Shown: positions 44,237 to 53,904, counted from the first letter of the stretch. The stretch: DNA of 64,000 nucleotides from Streptomyces sp. NRRL F-2580 (GCF_000720115.1 NZ_JOIR01000018.1:167345-231344); one strand, 5' to 3'. Translations and numbers: made by a program. Notes: generated by a model not told the origin, from the letters alone.

Positions 44237-44890
44237 GTGATCAACTCGCTCCGTACCGGATTCACCGCAGCCGCCGTGACCGCAACGCTCGTCACGCTGA
44301 CCCCCACGGCCGGGGCCTCCCCCTCGGCGCCCACCGACCAGGTGACCGTGGACGTCGCCTCCGTCAACGGATCGGGCTGCCGCCCAGGCAGCGCCGCCGT
44401 CGCGGTGGCGCCGGACAACTCGGCCTTCACCGTCACCTACAGCGAGTACCTGGCCCAGGCCGGCGGGGGCGTCCCCGCCACCGAAGGCCGCAAGAACTGT
44501 CTCCTCTCCCTCCAGGTGCACGTCCCCCAGGGCTACACCTACGCCGTGGCGAAAGTCGACTACCGGGGCTTCGGCAGCCTGCAGGAAGGCGCGATCGGCA
44601 CCCAGAAGGCCAGTTACTACTTCCAGGGCATGAGCCAGACCGCCCAGCGCACCCACAAGTTCAACGGCCACTACGAGGACAACTGGCAGGCGACCGACAC
44701 CACGGGCATCGAAGCCCTGGTGTTCGCGCCCTGCGGCGAACAGCGCAACTTCAACATCAACACCGAACTGCGTGCCGAAGTGGGCACCTCCGACCCGTCG
44801 CAGACCAGCTTCATGGCCCTCGACTCGACGGACGGCGGCATCAACAGCATCTACCACTTCTCCTGGAAGCAGTGCCCCGTGCGCCGCTGA
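44237..44890 (+). CDS. DUF4360 secreted protein
   Basis: 217 aa from GTG 44237. Signal peptide 1 to about 28 (TATLVTLTPTAGA). The mature part VNGSGCRPGSAAVAVAPDNSAFTVTYSEYLAQAGG...KNCLLSLQVHVPQGYTYAV and FAPCGEQRNFNINTELR with paired cysteines fits the DUF4360 family of extracellular proteins. No function known. It is divergent from the copper oxidase. Confidence 0.82.
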   Translation: MINSLRTGFTAAAVTATLVTLTPTAGASPSAPTDQVTVDVASVNGSGCRPGSAAVAVAPDNSAFTVTYSEYLAQAGGGVPATEGRKNCLLSLQVHVPQGYTYAVAKVDYRGFGSLQEGAIGTQKASYYFQGMSQTAQRTHKFNGHYEDNWQATDTTGIEALVFAPCGEQRNFNINTELRAEVGTSDPSQTSFMALDSTDGGINSIYHFSWKQCPVRR

Positions 44891-45033
44891 TCCCGGACGT
44901 CCCTCCGCTCGGCCCGGCCGCCGGGACCCGCTGTCACGCGGGCCCCGGCGGCCGTGTCGACGGGCTCGGCCCGCGGGGGCCCGTCCGCGGCGGGCGGTGT
45001 CAGGCCGGTGCCGCGTCAGGCCGGTGGGGCGCG

Positions 45034-46077
45034 TCAGGCCGACGCGCGCCGGACCAGCGACGTCGCGGTGATCACCGGACCGACCGCAGCCCGCTCCTCC
45101 GGACTCCCGTCCAGGGTGCGCATCAACAGCTGCGCCATCATGCGCCCCATCCCCTCGATGTCCTGGCGCACGGTGGTCAGCGGCGGGTCGGTGCCCTCCG
45201 CCACGGACTCGGCGTCGTCGAAGCCCACCAGCGCCACCTCCTGCGGAACCGTCCGGCCCCGCTCCCGCAGCACCCGTAGCGCGCCGGTGGCCATCAGGTC
45301 GTTCCCGGCGAAGACGGCATCGATCCCGGGGTCGCGGTCCAGCAGTTCGGCCATCGCGCGGGCCCCGCCCGCCGGGGTGAAGTCCCCTTCGGCGAACAGA
45401 TCGGGGGCGTCGCCCGGGAGCACGTCCCGGTAACCGCTCAGCCGGTCGGCCGCCGAGGTCTGGTCGAGCGGACCGGCGATGTGCGCGATCCGCCGCCGGC
45501 CCTGCGCCAGCAGGTACCGTACGGCGTCCCGCGCGCCCCCGCGGTTGTCCGCGTCGACATAGGCCACGCCCTCGTTCTCCCCGGGCCCGGCGGTCCAGCC
45601 GGGGCGGCCGCCGTAGACCGTGGGCAGGCCGATGCGCCGGGTGATGGCGGGCAGCGGATCGTCGGTGTGCAGGGAGAAGGCGAGTGCCCCGTCGACGTGG
45701 CCGCCGGCCAGGTAGCGCTCGATGCGGTCGTAGTCGCCCCGGTCCTCCACCAGCAGCAGGACCAGTTGGGCGTCGTGGGCGGTCAACTCCTTGCTGATGC
45801 CGCGCACCTGGTGTGAGAAGAAGGGGTCCGAGAATATCCGGACCTCCGGCTCTGCGATGATCACCGCGACCGCTCCGGTGCGGCGGGTGACGAGGGTGCG
45901 GGCCGCGGGGTTGGGGACGTACCCCAGGTCCCGGATCGCCTCGCGCACCCTCTCCACCAAATGCGCACGGACGCCGTCTCCGCCGTTGACCACGCGGGAG
46001 GCGGTGGCCCGGGACACCCCGGCGAGCGCCGCGACGGCCTCCAGGGTGGGACGGTTCCCGGGATGCGGTTCGGGCAC
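45034..46077 (-). CDS. LacI-family repressor
   Basis: 347 aa. Helix-turn-helix at 11-60 (TLEAVAALAGVSRATASRVVNGG, VREAIRDLGYVPNPAARTLVTRR), then a sugar-binding-protein-like ligand domain, ending VALVGFDDAESVAEGTDPPLTTVRQD. ATG 46077. No transporter or sugar gene is adjacent, so the regulon lies elsewhere. It is not the same as the LacI at 4551, which has a different recognition helix. Confidence 0.93.
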   Translation of the reverse strand: MPEPHPGNRPTLEAVAALAGVSRATASRVVNGGDGVRAHLVERVREAIRDLGYVPNPAARTLVTRRTGAVAVIIAEPEVRIFSDPFFSHQVRGISKELTAHDAQLVLLLVEDRGDYDRIERYLAGGHVDGALAFSLHTDDPLPAITRRIGLPTVYGGRPGWTAGPGENEGVAYVDADNRGGARDAVRYLLAQGRRRIAHIAGPLDQTSAADRLSGYRDVLPGDAPDLFAEGDFTPAGGARAMAELLDRDPGIDAVFAGNDLMATGALRVLRERGRTVPQEVALVGFDDAESVAEGTDPPLTTVRQDIEGMGRMMAQLLMRTLDGSPEERAAVGPVITATSLVRRASA

Positions 46078-46370
46078 GGGTGTTCCTCCAAGGTGATCAC
46101 GAACGGTGCACAGCAGGGTAACCGCTCCGCCCGACAGCCCGAACGCCCTCGCGGCCCAGCGGCCTCAGCTGCGGTGACGGCCGCTGGACGCCGGTGGTTC
46201 ACCGGCAGGCCGTCACCCGGTTCATGCGCCCCGCGACTGCGCTCGGCGGCGGGTTCCTGCGGTCGAGGGCGGCCGGCGCGGTGTCGACGAGGTCGCCGGG
46301 GGAGGCGGGCCTGGTACCGCCGGCCGCCTGCGGGGTGCGCACGACCTCGAAGAACTGGTCCGGGTGGCTC

Positions 46371-46410
46371 GGTGCCGGTGCCGGTGCCGGTGCCGGTGCC
46401 GGTGCCGGTG
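46371..46410. repeat. GGTGCC hexanucleotide repeat
   Basis: Six and a half GGTGCC units in a row. The span 46078-47065 around it has no intact gene: on the minus strand (46197-46430) a readable fragment ends SAVAGRMNRVTACR, and a TetR relic lies at 46566-46856. Confidence 0.8.
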
Positions 46411-46565
46411 ATCAGGGTGGTCCGTCGTGGTAACCGACGGCCGTCACCGTCGCTGCACGTCCGCTACATCGAGAAGCGCCTGCGCGGGCAGGCCGAACTC
46501 GTCCCGGCGACCGAACTCAGGGCCGTGCACGAGGGGCGACTCGCCATGGCAGACCTCTACGACCA

Positions 46566-46856
46566 GTGCCTCCGCGGCGGTGCGGGAGGCGTAGGCCCGT
46601 GCGGTGGGCTGCGCCCCGTTGCCGCCTCAACGACGTCGCCCGCCGCGCCGGACTCGGTGTCGGCGCCGTCTACCGTCACTTCGCCACGCCGGAGGCGCTC
46701 CTCGAGAGCTTCCTGTTCCGCACGGTGGTGGCCCAGGTGACCGACGCCTCGCTGGCGCCGGTCACCGCTGCGGCCACCGACGCCCTGTCTCGTACGCCGT
46801 GCAGGTCCACGGCGGCAGCCCGGCGGAGCGGAGCGACGCGGCGCACCGCTACCTGA
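46566..46856 (+). pseudogene. Truncated TetR regulator
   Basis: About 45 residues of a TetR DNA-binding domain survive (RLNDVARRAGLGVGAVYRHFATPEALLESFLFRTVVAQVTDASL), preceded by unrelated sequence and followed by out-of-frame remnants (DALSRTPCRSTAAARRSG). The first helix and nearly all of the ligand domain are missing. Probably an old duplicate or neighbour of the intact TetR gene at 47066-47656, with which it shares the GVGxxYRHF signature. Confidence 0.65.
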
Positions 46857-47065
46857 CCGCGCTGCTCGACCCTCCATGCAAGCCGTACGCGCGGACGGCG
46901 AACATGCAGAGCGGCACGCAGAGTTGCGCGGCGGCTCTCGCCGGTGCGGCCTTCCTCGGCCAGCAGGGCAGCCAGCACTTCCAGGGCCTCGGCGTGCCAC
47001 GGCCGACCCGCGGTTCGTGGCCGTGCCGGGTAGGGCGCGTCGGCGGACCGGTCCGGCGGTCGCGG

Positions 47066-47656
47066 TCAGTTCGGCTGGCGTAGTCCCGCGACGAGGACTG
47101 CGACCAGTCGGCGGGCGTCGTAGCGGGGGTCGCTCTCGGCGCCGATGCAGAGGTTTCCGATGCCGCGCATGAGCTGGTACGCGTCGAGGTCGGAGCGGAT
47201 CTCACCGGAGGCGGCGGCAGCGTCGAGGAGCTGGGCACACGCCGGCACGAGGCGTTCGAGGAAGTAGGCGTGCAGCGACTCGAAGCCGGTGCTCTCCCCC
47301 TGCATCGCCGCGGCGAGGCCGTGCTTGGTGACCAGGAAGTCGACGAAGAGGTCGACCCACCGCCCCAGCGCGGCATGGGGTGTCGGGCTGCTCGTCAGCA
47401 GGGCCGGGCCGGCCTCGGCGCAGGCGTCGACCTGGTGGCGGAAGACGGCGATGACGAGGTCCGCCCGGGTGGGGAAGTGGCGGTAGATCGTGCCGATCCC
47501 GACACCGGCCCGGGCCGCGATGTCACGTACCGGCGCTTCCACGCCCGAGGTCACGAACACCGCGGCGGCCGCGTCCAGCAAAGTCTGCTGGTTGCGCCGG
47601 GCGTCCTTGCGCTTGGAGTTGGCTGAGCTTCCCGGGCTCTGGCCGCTGTCGTTCAC
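47066..47656 (-). CDS. TetR/AcrR-family repressor
   Basis: 196 aa from GTG 47656. N-terminal helix-turn-helix NQQTLLDAAAAVFVTSGVEAPVRDIAARAGVGIGTIYRHFPTRADLVIAVF; helical ligand domain follows. GGAAGGAG precedes the GTG. It is divergent from the alpha/beta hydrolase at 47847, with two GGAAC-N3-GTTCC operators between them, so it likely represses that gene. Confidence 0.92.
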   Translation of the reverse strand: MNDSGQSPGSSANSKRKDARRNQQTLLDAAAAVFVTSGVEAPVRDIAARAGVGIGTIYRHFPTRADLVIAVFRHQVDACAEAGPALLTSSPTPHAALGRWVDLFVDFLVTKHGLAAAMQGESTGFESLHAYFLERLVPACAQLLDAAAASGEIRSDLDAYQLMRGIGNLCIGAESDPRYDARRLVAVLVAGLRQPN

Positions 47657-47699
47657 CGCGGTACTCCTTCCGAACCTTCCGCAACCGCTCTTGCAAAGC

Positions 47700-47738
47700 G
47701 GAACCGTGTTCCGTATCGTTAACGGAACAAGGTTCCGT
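47700..47738. promoter_or_regulatory. Two GGAAC-N3-GTTCC operators
   Basis: GGAACCGTGTTCC (47700-47712) and GGAACAAGGTTCC (47724-47736; arms extend to ACGGAAC/GTTCCGT) are inverted repeats 24 bp apart in the TetR/hydrolase gap. TetR dimers bind this kind of dyad. Confidence 0.7.
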
Positions 47739-47846
47739 TTCATTCATGATGGCAGAACCGGGGGCGGTTGACCACGTCGCCGTCCGCGATCCCGCGCCCC
47801 GCCGGACCAGGACCGACCGCGAAAGCACTGAGCGAAAGGCACTTCC

Positions 47847-48803
47847 ATGCCCGAATCGAAGACCGCGAACGCGCAGAAGACCGCGAACGCGCAGGCCGCA
47901 GGCGCGCCCACCACGGTGACATCCGCGAAGCCGGTCGTTCTGCCCGCTCCCGGCCGCGGCGAGGACCTCCAGGTCCGCGTCTCCGCCCCCGCCACAGGCG
48001 GCGATCTGCCCGTCATCGTCCTCTCGCACGGCCACGGCTCGTCGATGAACGGCTATGCCCCGCTGGCGGACTTCTGGGCCGCCCACGGCTTCGTGGTCCT
48101 GCAGCCCACCCACCTCGACTCCAGAACGCTCGGCCTCCCCGCCGAGGACCCCCGTACGGCACGGATCTGGCGCCTCCGCATCGACGACCTGGGGCGCGTA
48201 CTGGACGGACTCGACACCCTGGAAGCCGCCCTGCCCGGCCTCGCCGGGCGCCTCGACCGCGACCGCATCGCCGTGGCCGGCCACTCGTGGGGCGCCCAGA
48301 CGGCGAGCACACTGCTGGGCGCACGCGTCCTCGACACCGACGGTGTCCCCGGCGAGGACATGTCCGACCCCCGCGTCACGGCGGGCGTGCTGCTCGCGGT
48401 ACCCGGTCTGGGCGACGACCTGACCCCCTTCGCCGCCGAGCACCTCCCCTTCATGAGGCCGTCCTTCGGCACCATGACCACACCGGCCCTCATCGTCGCC
48501 GGGGACCACGACGACTCCGCGCTGTCCACCCGCGGACCGGACTGGTTCACGGACGCCTACACCCACAGCCCGGCGGGCAAGAGCCTGCTCACGCTGTTCG
48601 GGGCCGAGCACTCGCTCGGCGGCATCGCCGGGTACGAGGCCGCCGAGACCACCGACGAGAGCCCGGCACGCGTCGCGCTGATCCAGCGACTCACCACGGC
48701 CTTCCTGCGCAGCGCCCTCCACTCCGAGGACACCGGCTGGAAGGCGGCGGCCACCGCGCTGGCGGAAGACCCCAACCCGCTCGGAGAGCTGCGAACCAAC
48801 TAG
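47847..48803 (+). CDS. Alpha/beta hydrolase
   Basis: 318 aa. Dienelactone/chlorophyllase-like hydrolase: VIVLSHGHGSSMNGYAPLADFWAAHGFVVLQP, nucleophile GHSWGAQT, acid in VAGDHDDS and His in GAEHSLGG. The N-terminus holds two KTANAQ repeats (an 18-bp direct repeat) before the domain and no clear signal peptide. Under TetR control; substrate unknown. ATG 47847. Confidence 0.85.
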   Translation: MPESKTANAQKTANAQAAGAPTTVTSAKPVVLPAPGRGEDLQVRVSAPATGGDLPVIVLSHGHGSSMNGYAPLADFWAAHGFVVLQPTHLDSRTLGLPAEDPRTARIWRLRIDDLGRVLDGLDTLEAALPGLAGRLDRDRIAVAGHSWGAQTASTLLGARVLDTDGVPGEDMSDPRVTAGVLLAVPGLGDDLTPFAAEHLPFMRPSFGTMTTPALIVAGDHDDSALSTRGPDWFTDAYTHSPAGKSLLTLFGAEHSLGGIAGYEAAETTDESPARVALIQRLTTAFLRSALHSEDTGWKAAATALAEDPNPLGELRTN

Positions 48804-48889
48804 GCGCCCTTGGGTGACCAGGACCGCCAGAAGGAGGGACACGTCCCATCCTGCCGTCCCCGACGCACCGGTCGAGGCGACCCGGCAGG

Positions 48890-49060
48890 GGCGCTCGGCG
48901 GACTGCTGAACATCGCCCAGGCGGCGCAGGAGTGGGGCGTGCGGCGTCTGTCGCCGAGGACGGGCTCGACCTCACCTACGTGAAGGACACGGGGCGGGCC
49001 ATCGCCCTCCTCCGGCTCGCGGACAGGCTGAACCACCGCACGTACGACATCGGCATGCCG
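48890..49060 (+). pseudogene. NAD-dependent epimerase remnant
   Basis: Two frames carry pieces of an extended SDR/epimerase C-terminal half: LGGLLNIAQAAQEWGVRR, then, after a frameshift near 48950, VAEDGLDLTYVKDTGRAIALLRLADRLNHRTYDIG. The N-terminal NAD domain is missing. Decayed gene between two intact ones. Confidence 0.6.
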
Positions 49061-49101
49061 CCCCGCGCCGTCGTCGGTCATCAGACAGTAGGGTTGCCCG
49101 G

Positions 49102-50274
49102 GTGGATACTCCTTCGCTCCCGCGTTCCTTCCGGCTGCTCGTGACAGGCGGGGGGACCGGCGGTCACACCTATCCGGCCCTGACGGCGGTCCGTACCCTG
49201 CAGGGCCGCCTCGCGGCGGCGGGCGGCACGCTGGACGTCCTGTGGATCGGTACCGCGGACGGCCTTGAGGCGCGGGTCGCTCCGGCGGAGGGGATCGCGT
49301 TCAAGACGGTGGCGACGGGAAAGATCCGCCGCTCGTCGAATCCCCTCAAGATGCTGTCCGCCGCGAACGTGAAGGACATGGCGCGGGTGCCGCTCGGTGT
49401 GGCGCAGGCGCGGTCGATCGTGTCCGAGTTCCAGCCGGACGTCGTGCTCGCGACGGGCGGGTACGTCGCCGTGCCGGCCGGGCTCGCCGCACGGCTGTGC
49501 AGGCGTCCGCTGGTCCTGCACGAGCAGACGGTCCGGCTGGGTCTGGCCAACCGGAAGCTGGCGGGTTCGGCGACGCGGATCGCCGTGTCCTCCGACTCGT
49601 CGCTGGCCCTGCTGCCCGCCGAGGTACGGGACCGGGCGGTCGTCACGGGGAACCCGGTGCGGCCGGAGGTGCTGACCGGTCACCCGGACAAGGCGGTTCA
49701 GGCGCTGGCCCTGTACGGGTTCGACCGGCGGCTGCCGACGGTGTACGTCACCGGCGGGGCGCAGGGCGCGCAGCAGATCAACGGGGTCGTCCGGGACGTG
49801 CTGCCCTGGCTGCTGAGCCACGCGAACGTGATCCACCAGTGCGGCCCGGCGAACGTGGCCGAACTCCGCGACGCCGCCGCAGCCCTGGACCCCGTCCTCG
49901 CCGGGCGGTACCACCTGACCGGTTTCGTCGGGCCGGAGCTGCCCGACGTGCTCGCGCTGGCCGACGTGGTGCTGTCGCGCAGCGGGGCCGGCACGATGGC
50001 GGAGCTGACCGCGCTCGGGAAGCCGGCCGTGTTCGTGCCGCTCGCCACGTCGGCGGGGAACGAGCAGGCGCACAACGCCCGGCACCTGGCCGACGCGGGA
50101 GCGGCCGTCGCCCTGCTCGGCGATGTCACGGCCCAGGCCCTCGGCGATGCGCTCGGCCCGCTGCTGACCGATCCCGGACGGCGGGCGGCGATGGCGGAGC
50201 GGGCCAGGGCGTACGGGAGGCCGGACGCCGCGGACCGGCTCGTGGACGTCATCCTGTCCGCTGCGGCCGGCTGA
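49102..50274 (+). CDS. MurG-like glycosyltransferase paralogue
   Basis: 390 aa. GT28 family: N-terminal LLVTGGGTGGHTYPALTAV (UDP-GlcNAc transferase glycine loop) and C-terminal LADVVLSRSGAGTMAELTALGKPAVFVPLATSAGNEQAHNARHLADAGAA. MurG makes lipid II from lipid I at the cytosolic face of the membrane; the true copy is in the dcw cluster, which is not here, so this is a second copy. GTG 49102. Sugar acceptor unknown; no cell-wall gene next to it. Confidence 0.88.
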   Translation: MDTPSLPRSFRLLVTGGGTGGHTYPALTAVRTLQGRLAAAGGTLDVLWIGTADGLEARVAPAEGIAFKTVATGKIRRSSNPLKMLSAANVKDMARVPLGVAQARSIVSEFQPDVVLATGGYVAVPAGLAARLCRRPLVLHEQTVRLGLANRKLAGSATRIAVSSDSSLALLPAEVRDRAVVTGNPVRPEVLTGHPDKAVQALALYGFDRRLPTVYVTGGAQGAQQINGVVRDVLPWLLSHANVIHQCGPANVAELRDAAAALDPVLAGRYHLTGFVGPELPDVLALADVVLSRSGAGTMAELTALGKPAVFVPLATSAGNEQAHNARHLADAGAAVALLGDVTAQALGDALGPLLTDPGRRAAMAERARAYGRPDAADRLVDVILSAAAG

Positions 50275-50359
50275 TCCGTCCGCCGCAGGGCTCCCGGATA
50301 CGCCGCTTCAGCGGGTACCCGCCGGAGGTGTGTCAGCCGCGGCGGGCAGAACCGGCCCC

Positions 50360-50773
50360 ATGAGCCTCCACTACGAAGTCGTCTTCGCCTGCTTCCTCCG
50401 GGACGACACGCCCGACACGCTGCTGGCGGCGCTGCGATGGCACCTCGGCCTGGCCGGCGGAGCTCGACGCGGAGGAGGACGCGTATCCGGTACTCTCCCC
50501 GGACCCCGACAGCCGCCTGCCGGGAGGAGATCGGGCGTCCCTGCGACGCCAGTCCCGCGGCTTCTCGGCGGCCGGCGAGGAACGCCACGCGTGGGGACCG
50601 TTCAGCCGCAACCTCTGGCTCGACGACATGATCGGTGACGTGTACACCGTCATGGACCTGATCGCGCCCCATGTCGCCGGCCCGGCTACTGCGGGCACCT
50701 CCGGGAGGAGTTCGCCGCCGAGCCGACCGTCTTCACCTTCCGGGACGGCGAGTTCGAGCCGCTGAAGCCCTGA
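50360..50773 (+). pseudogene. Frameshifted small protein of unknown family
   Basis: Consecutive pieces in different frames: MSLHYEVVFACFLRDDTPDTLLAALRWHLGLA, then ELDAEEDAYPVLSPDPDSRLPGG...RNLWLDDMIGDVYTVMDLIAPHVA, then YCGHLREEFAAEPTVFTFRDGEFEPLKP ending in TGA. At least two frameshifts (about 50455 and 50690). The intact protein would have been about 135 aa; family not recognised. Confidence 0.6.
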
Positions 50774-50850
50774 GGCCAAGCTTCTTCTTAAACCTTGGGC
50801 TGGGCCCCTGCTGTTTGGCCCGCTCGCGGGCCAGTGGCAGAGTGAGCCGG

Positions 50851-51222
50851 ATGATCGGACACCTGTACACCGTTGTCATCGACTGCCCCGACCCGGATGA
50901 ACTCGCCGGTTTCTACGAGAAGCTGCTGTCGCTCTCACGGCAGGCCGACACCGGCGACTTCGTCGTGCTCCAGAACGCGGCGGGCACCCCGGTGGTCCTC
51001 TTCCAGCGGGTGGACGACTTTCGCGCGCCGCGATGGACGGATCCCGCGCGTCCTCAGCAAATGCACATCGACGTGATGGTCACGGACCTCGATACGGCTG
51101 AGGCCCAGGTGCTCGCCCTCGGTGCGACGCTGCTGGATGGTTCGGACAAGCCGATCGGATACCGCGTCTACGCGGACCCCGTCGGCCATCCCTTCTGCCT
51201 GATCACCCCCGAGGGAGCCTGA
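50851..51222 (+). CDS. VOC-family protein
   Basis: 123 aa, one VOC domain: MIGHLYTVVIDCPDPDELAGFYEKLL at the start and YRVYADPVGHPFCLITPEGA at the end. Close in type to the proteins at 5618 and 58323. ATG 50851 is chosen since upstream residues are Arg/Pro-rich. Function unknown. Confidence 0.87.
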   Translation: MIGHLYTVVIDCPDPDELAGFYEKLLSLSRQADTGDFVVLQNAAGTPVVLFQRVDDFRAPRWTDPARPQQMHIDVMVTDLDTAEAQVLALGATLLDGSDKPIGYRVYADPVGHPFCLITPEGA

Positions 51223-51298
51223 CCCTGCCATTTGGGGTCCGGCGTGGAAAATGACTCGAACCGGGTCGCTGACCTGGGCATTCTCCTGACGCTGAGGC

Positions 51299-51516
51299 GG
51301 CCTTCGTCTGATCATGCGCTCCGACCAAGGTGCACCGATCAGAACGAAGGCCGTAAGGGTGATCTGGTGGCCGAAGCCGCTCCGGGGAAAGCGTTCGCGG
51401 AAGCGTCACGCTTGCGGGACGAGTTGTACGCGTGTCCGGCCCAGTGTGGTTCGCACTCCTCTCACAAGCCGTCAGGCTTGCCCGTTCGTCATGGCTCCGC
51501 CGGCGGTGAGCTGTGA
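51299..51516 (+). pseudogene. 5' fragment of a transposase with inverted repeat
   Basis: GGCCTTCGTCTGATC (51299-51313) and GATCAGAACGAAGGCC (51337-51352) form a near-perfect hairpin. The frame behind it reads AFAEASRLRDELYACPAQC, resembling the FRDRLYECLTAR start of a DDE transposase family common in Streptomyces. The rest is missing. The following span to 51795 has no intact gene. Confidence 0.4.
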
Positions 51517-51795
51517 CGTACATGGCCGAGGCCCGTCGGGAACTTCGCAGGGCAAGTGGGTCTTGGAGCATCGTCGGTGGCCCTGGGCAGTCACCGCAGC
51601 ATCGAATGGGCAGGGGGCGGTTCGTTTCTCGCCATGGACACGCGAATACCAGGAGTATGTCTACTGCCCCGGAAGGCGTAGCCGTCGCCAGGGAGCGTCC
51701 TGGTCACCACGCGGCGGCGGACTCGCCGACCGGCCGTCATCGGTGCCTTCGGCGTGGCACGACCCGTGCATAGGACCCCACGGCGGTGCCGTGAT

Positions 51796-52563
51796 TCACC
51801 GATTCGGTTTGATCGCGTGGAAAACCCGCATGCCTCGGGGGCCCGCTGCAGCGTGCCGGACATGCAGGCCGGCGCGCCGGGCTTCGCCGCTCAGCCAGTC
51901 CGCGGCCAGCCGCAGTTTGGGGTAGCTGCCGACCTGGAGACGCCACTTTCCCTCCGAGCGGGTGTGGAGTAAGTCGTGGACCATGACCGTGTCGTCGTCG
52001 ACGTACTCCAGGAAGCAGGTGAGGAGTTGGTCCTCGGTGGACCGTACGGGGAAGAACCGGTCATCGCCGTGCAGCTCCCCGGTGAGGTCGCGGAAGGTCA
52101 GCACGACGTGTCCACCGGGACGCAGGGCATGCGCCACGCCGTCCAGGAGGGTGCGGACGTCGGCAGGGCGGGACAGGTGGGTCAGGGTGTCGCCCATGCA
52201 CACGATCGCGGCTGCAGTGCCTGATTCTGTCACGTGGGGGAGGGCATCCAGGAGATCAGCGCGCACGGTGCGTACGGCGCCCGCGACGCCGGCGGTCTCG
52301 GCATGCCCGACGACTTCATCGAGTAGCGCCTGGCTGAGGTCCACGGCGGTGACGGTGGAGAAGCCCAGGTGTGCCAGAGCCAGGGTCTGCGGGCCGGGCC
52401 CGGACCCGAGGTCGATGGCTGCGTCCCCGTCCGCCACGGGCCGTACTCCCAGCCCCCGAATGAGTTCGGCCTGCTCACGGGCGACCGCGTGGATGTCGCT
52501 GCCGAGCATCCAGGTGTAGTGCGCGGCGAGCATCCGGTCGTAGTGCTCAGGAGCGGTGGTCAT
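51796..52563 (-). CDS. Class I SAM-dependent methyltransferase
   Basis: 255 aa. SAM motif I AAIDLGSGPGPQTLALAHLG, then TAVDLS, and later GGHVVLTFRDLTGELHGDDRFFPVRS. Small-molecule O/N-methyltransferase fold; substrate unknown. ATG 52563. A 9-bp tandem repeat (CCGGTGGT-like units, about 52586-52610) lies between it and the GDSL gene upstream. Confidence 0.88.
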   Translation of the reverse strand: MTTAPEHYDRMLAAHYTWMLGSDIHAVAREQAELIRGLGVRPVADGDAAIDLGSGPGPQTLALAHLGFSTVTAVDLSQALLDEVVGHAETAGVAGAVRTVRADLLDALPHVTESGTAAAIVCMGDTLTHLSRPADVRTLLDGVAHALRPGGHVVLTFRDLTGELHGDDRFFPVRSTEDQLLTCFLEYVDDDTVMVHDLLHTRSEGKWRLQVGSYPKLRLAADWLSGEARRAGLHVRHAAAGPRGMRVFHAIKPNR

Positions 52564-52644
52564 GGGGATGATGTCCTTTGGTCGGCGGTCCGGTGGTCCG
52601 GTGGTCCGGTGGCGCGTGGTAAGAGCGGCGACTCGGTGAAAGAG

Positions 52645-53904
52645 CTACAGGGAATTCAGGTTCACGGCGTCGGCCATTGCTCGGTAGCCGGCGTCGTTGG
52701 GGTGGAGTCCGTCCTTGCTGGAGTAGGCGGGGAGCAGTTGTTCGGGGTTCAGCGGGTCGGCGAGGACGCGGTCGAAGTCCACGACGGCTTCGTACGCGCA
52801 GCTGGTGCGGATCCACTGGTTGAGTGCGGCGCGGGTCTCGGCGGGGGTTCCGCTTTCCAGGCCCTTGCCGGGCGGAAGTGTCGCGCCGATGACGGTGATA
52901 CCCCGGTTGTGGGCCGCGCGGATCAGCGTGCGGTGGCCTTCGATCAACTCGGCAGCCGTCACGCGCCGGTTCGTGGTGGTGCAGGCGTCGGCGGCCAACT
53001 CGCCCATGAGGATGTCGTTGGTTCCCTCCAGCACGATCACAGTGCCCACTCGGGTCTGGTCGAGGACATCGTGCCGGAATCGGGTCGTGGCCTTCTCGCC
53101 GAAGCACGCTGAGTCGCTCAGTACTCGGTTGCCGCCGATGCCGGCGTTGAGGACCGGGCGCTGACGTCCTTCCGCCGACAGACGACGGGAGAGCTGGTCG
53201 GGGTAGCGGTTGTCGGCTCCGGGTGTCGAGGCTGCGCCGTCGGTGAGGGAGTCGCCGAAGGCGACGATCGCATCACGGCGGCCTCCCGCCGGATTCGCGG
53301 TGACGTCGACGCCTTCGAGGAAGTACCAGGAGGAGCTTTCCTCGGCGAATGCGTCCGCGCTCACGTCTGCGCGGTGGTCGCCCTCTGCCCGATACGCGGT
53401 CTCCATAGCCACGTTGTGGAAGGTGGCAGGACCCGAGGGACCGTTGAAGAACAGGGTGATGCTGAGCCGGTCACCCGTCTTCACCGGCAGCCGTACCGGG
53501 TCGCTGGCCGGTCGAGCCCCGGGCCGGATCGAAGGGGAGGCGGATCCGTCGAAGGTCAGCCTGCGGAGAGTCCCGGGGCGGACAGCAGCACCCTCGGCAG
53601 AGATACCGACTGTGGCACCGGTCAGTCGCAGCGGGGTTGTGCCGAAGGCGTGGGACAGGCGTATGCGCAGGTCGGAGCCGTCGGCGCCCACTCTCACGGT
53701 CTGGCGTACGGATTGGTTGTGAAAGCCCGCGTCCGCCCAGGTCGGGTGCCAGCTCTGGGAGGGGCGTTGGACGGCCGTGCTCCAGCCGGCGATCCACTGG
53801 TGTGCTCGTGGGGAGGCGGTGGCCGTGTGTGCGGACGCTGGGGCGGCGATCAGGAGAGAAGCCAAGGTGGCGGCAGCCAGAGGCAGGCGGGGCAAGGCAC
53901 GCAT
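52645..53904 (-). CDS. Secreted SGNH/GDSL esterase
   Basis: 419 aa. Signal peptide 1-25 (LASLLIAAPASAHT). After an N-terminal beta domain, the SGNH blocks are FGDSLTDGAAS (Ser), GIGGNRVLSD (Gly), LEGTNDIL (Asn) and DGLHPNDAGY (Asp/His). It acts outside the cell as a lipase or acetyl esterase. ATG 53904. The DoxX gene lies upstream on the same strand, 150 bp away. Confidence 0.93.
   Translation of the reverse strand: MRALPRLPLAAATLASLLIAAPASAHTATASPRAHQWIAGWSTAVQRPSQSWHPTWADAGFHNQSVRQTVRVGADGSDLRIRLSHAFGTTPLRLTGATVGISAEGAAVRPGTLRRLTFDGSASPSIRPGARPASDPVRLPVKTGDRLSITLFFNGPSGPATFHNVAMETAYRAEGDHRADVSADAFAEESSSWYFLEGVDVTANPAGGRRDAIVAFGDSLTDGAASTPGADNRYPDQLSRRLSAEGRQRPVLNAGIGGNRVLSDSACFGEKATTRFRHDVLDQTRVGTVIVLEGTNDILMGELAADACTTTNRRVTAAELIEGHRTLIRAAHNRGITVIGATLPPGKGLESGTPAETRAALNQWIRTSCAYEAVVDFDRVLADPLNPEQLLPAYSSKDGLHPNDAGYRAMADAVNLNSL

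Noticed and set aside
46371..46410. CRISPR-like array
   Set aside because: Only a hexanucleotide run, with no spacers; no CRISPR repeats or cas genes elsewhere in the window.
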